From positions 1 to 35,922 of the forward strand of contig LCPL01000008.1 in the NCBI GenBank assembly GCA_001003605.1: a stretch of 35,922 bases of DNA, in the 5' to 3' direction. The notes under the pieces are model-generated. The model was given only the letters and a program-made list of their open reading frames with translations, searched no databases and was not told the origin of the DNA. Origin of the DNA: Parcubacteria group bacterium GW2011_GWC2_48_17. Lineage in GTDB: Bacteria; Patescibacteriota; Minisyncoccia; Phycocordibacterales; UBA10002. A program made the translations under genes and the position numbers. This document shows, in pieces, positions 26,118 through 32,864 of this stretch (its first letter is position 1; the number at the start of each line of letters is the position of its first letter).

Positions 26118-26172
26118 TCTTTTGACTCTTGAGATTTGTTTGGTTATTGTATCTTGGTTATTGGTTATTCTC
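26118..26172 (-). repeat. Right heptamer arm of the S23 element
   Basis: Reverse complement ACCAATA ACCAAGA TACAATA ACCAAAC AAATCTC AAGAGTC, complementary to the left arm. Confidence 0.8.
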
Positions 26173-26183
26173 TATATTTTCCC

Positions 26184-27218
26184 ATGCCCGCATCTCGCAA
26201 AGTTGAACTAAGCTTTTTCTTTCTTCTCGTGGCGGCGGCCACCGCGGTGTCTTTTTTCATATTCAAGCCGTATTTCGGCGCGCTGTTTGTCGCTGTGGTG
26301 TTCGCGATTGTTTTTCGGCCCCTTTTTGAGACAGTCCACAAAAGAGTCAAAAGGGAAGGATTGGCCTCGTTCTTGACACTGGCTTTTTTATTTTTCGTGG
26401 TTCTTATTCCGGCTACGCTCTTTGGATTCTTCATTTTTGATGACGCGCGGAATTTATACGAGTCCGCCGGAAACGGCGCTTCAATCCTCTCTCGCTTGGA
26501 TGAGGCCATCCTCCCGTTCAAAGAGTACATACAAAAGATAATTCCCGGCTTTGAAATTAATATCTCCGAGTACGTGGATGCCGCCCTGTCGTTTTTCTTA
26601 AGCAATTTTGGCGGAGTCTTTACGCGGGCTATCGGCATTGTGTTCCAAACCTTTATCATGCTTTTAGCTTTGTTTTATCTTTTTCGCGACGGAGCGAAAT
26701 TCAGGTCTTATATCGTCACGCTTTCACCTCTTACCAATGAGTATGACGAGCGAATTCTAAAACGCATTGAATCCGCCATTTCTTCGGTCGTGAAAGGGAA
26801 ACTATTAATCATACTCTTACAAGGCATTCTCGCTTCTGTCGGTTTTTTCATCTTCGGCGTGCCGAGTCCAGTGCTCTGGGGCGCGATTACGGCCATAGCC
26901 GCGCTCATTCCCGCGGTTGGAGTCGCCATCGTATTTATACCTGCTGTCATATTTCTTTTCATAACGGGCGGTATGTTCTCGGCACTTGGTCTTTTGATAT
27001 TCGGCATGATTATAGGGTCCATAGACAATCTCCTTGGTCCAGTGCTCTTTGAGAAAGGCCTCCTGATGCATCCGCTCTTCATTCTCCTCTCGGTGCTTGG
27101 CGGTATCGTGTTTTTCGGCCCCGTCGGTTTCCTTGCCGGTCCGGTCGCCCTCTCGCTCCTTTTGGCGCTTTTGGATATCTATCCGCTGCTGTTTCAAAAC
27201 AACGATAATAACCAATAA
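26184..27218 (+). CDS. AI-2E family transporter
   Basis: LFYLFRDGAKFRSYI, KGKLLIILLQGILASVGFFIFGVPSPVLWGAITAIAALIPAVG, LGPVLFEKGLLMHPLFILLSVLGGIVFFGPVGFLAGP. Confidence 0.88.
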   Translation: MPASRKVELSFFFLLVAAATAVSFFIFKPYFGALFVAVVFAIVFRPLFETVHKRVKREGLASFLTLAFLFFVVLIPATLFGFFIFDDARNLYESAGNGASILSRLDEAILPFKEYIQKIIPGFEINISEYVDAALSFFLSNFGGVFTRAIGIVFQTFIMLLALFYLFRDGAKFRSYIVTLSPLTNEYDERILKRIESAISSVVKGKLLIILLQGILASVGFFIFGVPSPVLWGAITAIAALIPAVGVAIVFIPAVIFLFITGGMFSALGLLIFGMIIGSIDNLLGPVLFEKGLLMHPLFILLSVLGGIVFFGPVGFLAGPVALSLLLALLDIYPLLFQNNDNNQ

Positions 27219-27300
27219 CCAAGATACAATAACCAAAGGACGAGAATTTTCTTGCTCTGCGCTTTGTTTGGTTATTGTTTCTTGTATCTTGGTTATTGAA
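27205..27300. repeat. Gene-less interrupted palindrome with the same ATAACCA word as the S23 element arms
   Basis: aataaccaataaccaagatacaataaccaaa ... tttggttattgtttcttgtatcttggttatt. Confidence 0.88.
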
Positions 27301-27328
27301 TTTCTACTTTTGTGCTATAGTCTTTTGC

Positions 27329-28237
27329 ATGCCTCAAACAATCATCACCCACGACGGCAAGTTCCACGCGGATGATGTTTTCGCCGTAGCGGCTCTTCTT
27401 ATTCTTAATAAGGACGCGAAAGTAGTCCGCACGCGCGATTCGCGTGTGATTCTTGGGGGCGATATAGTCGTTGACGTTGGAGGGGTCTATGACGAACAAA
27501 AGAACCGATTTGACCATCATCAGATAGAGGGTGTTGGAACTAGAAAAAATGGCCTGCCTGTCGCGGCAGGCGTGGCACATGCAGGCATTCCGTATGCCGC
27601 GTTTGGGTTAGTTTGGAAGAAATTCGGCGAGAAACTTTGTGGTGACACATCGGCTCAAAGTCGCGTGGAAGAGATTCTGGTGGTTCCAATTGACGCGAAC
27701 GACAACGGCATTGACCTTTCACTGCCCAAATTTCCGGGGAATTTTTCGTACGAAATTTCCGATGTTGTGCGCTCGTTTACTCCAACGTGGCAGGAAGGGG
27801 AATCTTACCTCGAGAGCAATTTTAATGAGGCGGTGTCTTTTGCGCGGCGGATTATTGAACGTGAGATACAGCGCGCGAAAGCATTTGTGGCTGGAGAGCA
27901 AAAAGTACAAGCCGTGTATAACGAGGCGGCGGACAAGCGGCTTATTATTTTGGACGGAGATTATTCTTGGAAGGATGTTCTCTCGCGATTTCCCGAACCT
28001 CTGTATGTCGTGCATCCGCAAAACGGAACGTGGCGGCTCTACTCTGTCCGCGACAATCCGCATCTTTTCGTAAATCGCAGGGATTTGCCGCAAAGCTGGG
28101 CGGGACTTCGGGACGCGAAACTCGCGAAGATAACTGGCGTTCCAGATTCTGTTTTCTGCCATCGGAATAGGTTTATGGCAGTCGCAAAAAGCAAGAATGG
28201 CGCAATCGCACTTGCGAAACTCGCGCTTGATTTTTAA
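27329..28237 (+). CDS. MYG1/UPF0160 family metal-dependent hydrolase
   Basis: ITHDGKFHADDVFAVAALLIL, RFDHHQ, IPYAAFGLVWKKFG, PIDANDNG, WAGLRDAKLAKITGVPDSVFCHRNRFMA. Confidence 0.88.
   Translation: MPQTIITHDGKFHADDVFAVAALLILNKDAKVVRTRDSRVILGGDIVVDVGGVYDEQKNRFDHHQIEGVGTRKNGLPVAAGVAHAGIPYAAFGLVWKKFGEKLCGDTSAQSRVEEILVVPIDANDNGIDLSLPKFPGNFSYEISDVVRSFTPTWQEGESYLESNFNEAVSFARRIIEREIQRAKAFVAGEQKVQAVYNEAADKRLIILDGDYSWKDVLSRFPEPLYVVHPQNGTWRLYSVRDNPHLFVNRRDLPQSWAGLRDAKLAKITGVPDSVFCHRNRFMAVAKSKNGAIALAKLALDF
27554..27586 (+). repeat. 33-nt in-frame insertion-like segment with GCCTGCC palindrome in MYG1
   Basis: gcctgcc-tgtcgc-ggcaggc hairpin (27552-27571); encodes LPVAAGVAHAG between KNG and IPYAAFG. Confidence 0.75.
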
Positions 28238-28271
28238 GCGAAAACTTGTTTAAATGAAGTTTGAGGTGAAC

Positions 28272-28448
28272 ATGAAAAGCACAAGACCAATACCACATGA
28301 TTGTATGTTGCGGGGTCCCTCAATCAGTGGTTTCAGTCCTAAGAGGCTCCCGGCTTGGGCGTGCAAGATCGCTCGGCGCGCGGAGAGACGCGAAAAGGTG
28401 CGAAAATCTTTAAGCACTATCACGCGTTTCTTCAATCCCTTCTCGTAA
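28272..28448 (+). CDS. 58-aa basic protein, unrecognised
   Basis: GAGGTGA SD-like site 6 nt before ATG; TTGATT-17-TTAAAT upstream; terminator directly downstream. Confidence 0.5.
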   Translation: MKSTRPIPHDCMLRGPSISGFSPKRLPAWACKIARRAERREKVRKSLSTITRFFNPFS

Positions 28449-28459
28449 GAAGGATCATG

Positions 28460-28500
28460 CAGTGGCCGCTCCTCGTGACGCGGCCACTGTTTTCTTTTTC
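28460..28500 (+). terminator. Rho-independent terminator
   Basis: cagtggccgc-tcctcgtgac-gcggccactg followed by ttttcttttt. Confidence 0.88.
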
Positions 28501-28504
28501 TGAA

Positions 28505-28537
28505 TCATAAATCATAAATCTTATTTCATAAATCTCG
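28505..28537. repeat. AAATCAT-word array upstream of obgE
   Basis: aatcataaatcataaatcttatttcataaatc; reverse complement of the gatttat word found inside murB. Confidence 0.75.
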
Positions 28538-28542
28538 TTACT

Positions 28543-29514
28543 ATGGCTTTTGTTGACGAAATAACACTACATCTCAAAGCCGGCGCCGGCGGAAACGGCA
28601 TCGTTTCCTGGCTTCATGAAAAAGGCAAAGAATTCATGGGTCCAGCCGGTGGTGACGGCGGGAAAGGAGGAGACGTGTACCTTCGGGCCGTGCGCGATAT
28701 CGGTCGGCTTGCGTCGTATCGATATGGGAATCTTTTTGTGGCTGGCCGCGCCGATAGTGGACAGCGGAAAAGCAGACACGGAAAAAACGGTAAGGACCTA
28801 GAGCTAGAGGTTCCTGTAGGGTCGGTTGTGACGAATAAAGTTACTGGAAGAGTCTATGAATTTCTAAATGAAGGAGAACGCTACATGGTACTGCGCGGCG
28901 GCAGGGGTGGCTTAGGTAACGAGCATTTCAAGAGTTCCCGCAATGTTCGCCCAATGGAATTTACACTGGGGAAGGCGGGGGAAGAGGCGGAGTTTTATGT
29001 GGAGCTTCGGCTTATCGCTGACGCTGGGCTTATTGGGTTTCCAAACGCTGGAAAGTCCTCGCTCCTAAACGAGCTTACCGCGGCGCGAGCAAAAGTTGGA
29101 AGCTACGCGTTCACTACGCTTGAACCGAATCTTGGAGCATTCAGGGGTTTTATTCTAGCTGACATTCCAGGACTTATCGAAGGCGCGGGAGAAGGGAAGG
29201 GGCTCGGGACCAAGTTTTTGCGGCATATTGCGCGTACAAAGCTTCTCCTGCACTGCATCTCACTCGAGGAAAAGAGTTTACTCAGGGCATATAAGACGGT
29301 ACGCGATGAGCTTACGGCTCACGCGCCGGAGCTTGCCAAGAAACAGGAAGTCATCGTACTCACTAAGGCCGATATGAGAGAAGCAAAAGATATCAAAAAA
29401 GCCATAACGGTCATGAAGAAAAAAAGTAAACATGTACGTGTCGTATCGGTCATTGACGATGTACTGCTCAAGAAGTTCAGAGACGCGCTTGTAACTATTC
29501 TCAAAGAATTCTAA
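28543..29514 (+). CDS. obgE: GTPase Obg
   Basis: FVDEITLHLKAGAGGNGIVSW, GPAGGDGGKGGDVYL, GFPNAGKSSLLNEL, DIPGLIEGAGEGKGLGTKFLRHIAR. Confidence 0.97.
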   Translation: MAFVDEITLHLKAGAGGNGIVSWLHEKGKEFMGPAGGDGGKGGDVYLRAVRDIGRLASYRYGNLFVAGRADSGQRKSRHGKNGKDLELEVPVGSVVTNKVTGRVYEFLNEGERYMVLRGGRGGLGNEHFKSSRNVRPMEFTLGKAGEEAEFYVELRLIADAGLIGFPNAGKSSLLNELTAARAKVGSYAFTTLEPNLGAFRGFILADIPGLIEGAGEGKGLGTKFLRHIARTKLLLHCISLEEKSLLRAYKTVRDELTAHAPELAKKQEVIVLTKADMREAKDIKKAITVMKKKSKHVRVVSVIDDVLLKKFRDALVTILKEF

Positions 29515-29532
29515 ATCCCCACACGTCAACCC

Positions 29533-29553
29533 GTTCGACATCGGATGTCGGAC
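29533..29553. repeat. REP-like palindrome, left of the RAYT gene
   Basis: gttcgacatcggatgtcggac. Confidence 0.85.
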
Positions 29554-29576
29554 AAAGATGTGGTATGATGTTTCGT

Positions 29577-30305
29577 ATGGCGTACCGACGTACCGCATTC
29601 ACCCCAGGTGAGCATTATCATCTCTACAACAGGGGTAACAACAAACAAGAAGTATTTCACAACGAAGGTGACTATATTCGCTTCTTGTTTTACCTGCTGT
29701 ACTATCAATCACCACTTACATTTTCCAGACTGTCCGAGAAAGTCTCCAATTTTAAGCGAAGTGAGGAGTTTGGCACCCCCGTACACGTACACAACAAAAT
29801 TATTTCTAAACGGACAGTTGCGCTAGTAGGGTTTTGTCTCATGCCGAATCACTTTCACCTTGTCGTGCAGGAAACTGAAGGCGGAGGCATTTCTAAATAT
29901 ATGCAGCGCGTGTTAAATGGATATTCAAAGTACGCTAATAAGAAATATCCCGAAAGACACATCGGTCACGTTTTTCAGGGTCCTTTCAAAGCCGTTCACC
30001 AAAAGACGAATGAACAGCTTTTGTACCTTTCCGCGTATGTACACAGGAATCCAAGAGAACTTACCGCGTGGACAGACAAGGAAAGGCAATATCCGTGGTC
30101 AAGTTTCCGAGACCTTTCAGGTCAGAACCGATGGGATACACTACTCTTACACGCCGTCATTTCGAAGCAGTTTAAGGGAGGCAAGGACTATGAAAAATTT
30201 GTTAACACCAGTAGTGCAAAAAGTGAATACAGAAGACTTTTGCTTGATAACGAGATTTTTCTTGAAGCGGGACTGGAGCAGGAGGAAGGCGAGGTTATTG
30301 TGTAA
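29577..30305 (+). mobile_element. REP-associated tyrosine transposase (RAYT, Y1/IS200-like)
   Basis: HYHLYNRGNNKQEVF, GFCLMPNHFHLVVQ (HxH), KYMQRVLNGYSKYANKKY, GHVFQGPFKAV, YVHRNPRE, YPWSSFRD. Confidence 0.92.
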
Positions 30306-30320
30306 ATTTAACGCACTTTC

Positions 30321-30355
30321 TGTCCGACATCCGATGTCGGACACGATGTCGGACA
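30321..30355. repeat. REP-like palindrome, right of the RAYT gene, plus a half copy
   Basis: tgtccgacatccgatgtcggaca followed by cgatgtcggaca. Confidence 0.9.
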
Positions 30356-30396
30356 TGGGGGCAAAAGGGTATTTATATACGGCAAAAAAAAGAGGG

Positions 30397-31920
30397 TTAC
30401 TTAAGGAGGGAGGTGAACACTTCACGGAGAACTTCTGGATTTGCCGAACCTTTGGTCGCTTTCATGCCTTGACCAACGAGGAACTGCAAAGCGGGCATTT
30501 TGCCGCTTTTATAATCCAGCGCCACTTTCTGATTGGCCGCAATTACCTCTTCTACGACAGCTTTGAGCTCCCTACGGTCACTTTTTTGCAAAAGACCAAG
30601 CTCCGCGGCAAGCTCTTCCGGCTCCCCTCCTTTTTCAAAGAGCATCTGCAGTATGTCCTTGGCTCCGCGTGAAGAAAGCTTTTTATCCGCCACCATGCCA
30701 ATAAGCTTGGCAAACGCAGTCGGAGAAAATGGAAGAGATATACTATCTCCGTCAAAGCCAGCCTTTCTGATAAGTCCAAGTAGGTCGGAAATAATGTAGT
30801 TTGAAGCAAGAAAAAGCTCCGATTTACCCTTTACTGTATTTTCCACGGCCTCAAGAAGCGCGCCAATCGCTCGATTCGCTAGCAGTATCTCGGCATCACC
30901 GGCCTTTATACCAATGTCAATGTAGTGACGTCGCTTCTCCCATGGGAACCTTGGCATTTCTTTTTTTAGTATTTCACTTGCGAATTCAGGCACATCGCGA
31001 ACAACAAGTTTTGAAAGGTCTGGGTCAGGAAAGTAACGATAATCATGGCTCTCCTCCTTTTTACGCTGGACAAATGTCTTTCCAGTATTCTCATCCCATC
31101 CTCTTGTTTCCTGCTCGACTTTTTTCCCAGATTCAATGAGCTCTATGTGACGGCCCATTTCGTAGGCAATCGCTCGTTCAACCGCGCGAAATGAGTTGAG
31201 ATTCTTTACTTCAACCTTTGTGCCAAGTGGCACCGCAGAACTACGCTGACCTGACGCTGAATTACGCAGAATCTTGTTTCCGCGACCGTCTGCGTTAAGT
31301 CTGCGTTTGTCCGCGATCTCCGTTGCTTTCGAAACAGAGATGTTGGCCTCTACGCGCATCTCGCCCTTTTCCATATTAGCGTCCGAGGCTCCAATGTATC
31401 GAAGAAGGAGCTGCAACTCGCGCGCGAAATTAGCGGCTTCCGCCGCACTCTTGATCACCGGCTCGGTGACAAGTTCCATAAGCGGAATTCCCGCGCGGTT
31501 GAAATCCACCAAACTATAATCTCCTTCCTCGTGCAGGGAAGTGGCGGTGTCCTCCTCAAGATGGACGCGGGTAATGGCAACTCCTTGGAGTGATCCGCCA
31601 GAGACAAGCGGAAATTCGTACTGGCTGAGCTGATACCCTTTTGGAATATCGGGGTAGAAATAATTCTTTCGGTCGAACTCGGTGAAGTCGGCAAGTCTAC
31701 CACCAAGCGCAAGACCGACCTTAAGCACATGTCGCACCGCCTCCTTATTCATGACTGGAAGCGTTCCAGGATGTCCCACGCAGATAGGGCAGACGTTAAC
31801 GTTTGGGCGAACCTCGTCCGGGTCATTTTTGGAATCGCAGAACATCTTCGTCCGAGTCCTGAGCTCGGCGTGGATCTCCAAGCCCACTGTCAATATATAT
31901 TCGCTTTGTATTGTGTTCAT
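30397..31920 (-). CDS. gatB: Asp-tRNA(Asn)/Glu-tRNA(Gln) amidotransferase subunit B
   Basis: VGLEIHAELRTRTKMFC, NVCPICVGHPGTLPVMN, DFNRAGIPLMELVTEP, KVEVKNLNSFRAVERAI, SHDYRYFPDPDL. Confidence 0.97.
   Translation of the reverse strand: MNTIQSEYILTVGLEIHAELRTRTKMFCDSKNDPDEVRPNVNVCPICVGHPGTLPVMNKEAVRHVLKVGLALGGRLADFTEFDRKNYFYPDIPKGYQLSQYEFPLVSGGSLQGVAITRVHLEEDTATSLHEEGDYSLVDFNRAGIPLMELVTEPVIKSAAEAANFARELQLLLRYIGASDANMEKGEMRVEANISVSKATEIADKRRLNADGRGNKILRNSASGQRSSAVPLGTKVEVKNLNSFRAVERAIAYEMGRHIELIESGKKVEQETRGWDENTGKTFVQRKKEESHDYRYFPDPDLSKLVVRDVPEFASEILKKEMPRFPWEKRRHYIDIGIKAGDAEILLANRAIGALLEAVENTVKGKSELFLASNYIISDLLGLIRKAGFDGDSISLPFSPTAFAKLIGMVADKKLSSRGAKDILQMLFEKGGEPEELAAELGLLQKSDRRELKAVVEEVIAANQKVALDYKSGKMPALQFLVGQGMKATKGSANPEVLREVFTSLLK
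31228..31326 (-). repeat. In-frame word array inside gatB (gcggac/gcagac/gcagac ... ctgcgt/cagcgt/cagcgt/ctgcgg; 10-11 nt spacing)
   Basis: Coding strand cgcggacaaacgcagacttaacgcagacggtcgcgga...attctgcgtaattcagcgtcaggtcagcgtagttctgcgg. Confidence 0.82.
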
Positions 31921-32141
31921 GTTAACTAAGCACTCGCCACGTTAGAGCGAAGCGATTTTACGGGGTGAATTTCCAGGTCAACGGTCAATATGTATTCGCT
32001 CATGATGAAAATAGTTTACCTAAATGGGCGAGGTTTACAAGGTGGGGTAGAGTGCGACGAGTATGCAATGTAGTAAACAAAAAAAGAGGGCGTGTTTTAT
32101 CTCGCCACTCCTTTCTTCGTAAACCTAAAAAGCGGCATTGA

Positions 32142-32375
32142 CTAGTCAGATTCATGTGTCACAGCGAGTTTTCTCGGTTCAGCCGGCCTCGGCTTTTTCG
32201 GGATTTGTATTTGCGCGAGAAGATTTTTGAGGTCGTCAACAGAATAAACTCGATAGTTGCTGATTGGGTGCCGCCGCGCCAAAAGTTTCCCAGACTTATC
32301 CCAGTTGCGAAGCGTCAATCGAGACACTCCCAGCATCCTAGCGGCGTCCTTGATAGTGACTAACTCCTCATTCAT
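32142..32375 (-). CDS. MerR-type helix-turn-helix DNA-binding protein
   Basis: VTIKDAARMLGVSRLTLRNWDKSGKLLARRHPISNYRVYSVDDLKNLL. Confidence 0.85.
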   Translation of the reverse strand: MNEELVTIKDAARMLGVSRLTLRNWDKSGKLLARRHPISNYRVYSVDDLKNLLAQIQIPKKPRPAEPRKLAVTHESD

Positions 32376-32382
32376 AAACCCT

Positions 32383-32388
32383 AGTATA
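32383..32388 (-). promoter_or_regulatory. -10-like TATACT within ACTAGG direct repeats, 7 nt upstream of the HTH start codon
   Basis: Minus strand ttactaggaTATACTagggtttATG. Confidence 0.5.
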
Positions 32389-32740
32389 TCCTAGTAAACC
32401 ATGGGAGCAAGTGGGCATTGTTGATAACTGTTTAGCAAGGTTTATAGGTGGCTCGCAAAACTAGAAAATTTCATCTTTTTCCGCACATTTCAATGCGGCC
32501 TGTCAAAAAAATTGGCATAGAAAAAATGTGAAACAAAGCGACGTTGATGGCAATGAGATTCTAAAAGCTCTAAATGAAACGTTGCACGATGCTTTGCAAA
32601 ATGTCAGAAAGGATTCGTAGAATCTCATAAATTTTTCCATTTGTGGCGTTCTCTTGCGGCACTCGCAATAGCATTGTGTAATCAGAAAACCGAAATGAAG
32701 TTCTCCACAAAATTTTGTCGGATATTTTTGCAATAAATCC

Positions 32741-32746
32741 TATAAT
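32741..32746 (+). promoter_or_regulatory. Consensus -10 TATAAT, 7 nt before ATG 32754
   Basis: TATAATttactccATG. Confidence 0.5.
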
Positions 32747-32753
32747 TTACTCC

Positions 32754-32855
32754 ATGATACTTCGACATTCCCAAGGACAGAAAAGTACTTCTCGCCTGTC
32801 CGAGATGCGGTTATTTTTTACTCACTTCTCGGCATTTTTAGAGTCCTGCGTCTGA
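32754..32855 (+). CDS. Possible 33-aa leader ORF upstream of the giant fibre gene
   Basis: MILRHSQGQKSTSRLSEMRLFFTHFSAFLESCV; positioned after a consensus -10. Confidence 0.3.
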   Translation: MILRHSQGQKSTSRLSEMRLFFTHFSAFLESCV

Positions 32856-32864
32856 TTTAGCAAT

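Noticed and set aside
29917-30672. 251-aa + ORF overlapping the RAYT gene and the gatB 3' end
   Set aside because: Out-of-frame with the convincing Y1 transposase, and it runs through the REP palindrome and into antisense gatB.
32376-32860. Possible structured RNA (tmRNA/RNase P/SRP/6S) in the AT-rich gap
   Set aside because: None of the hallmark consensus stretches I know for these RNAs were found; left only as a small-ORF/promoter region.
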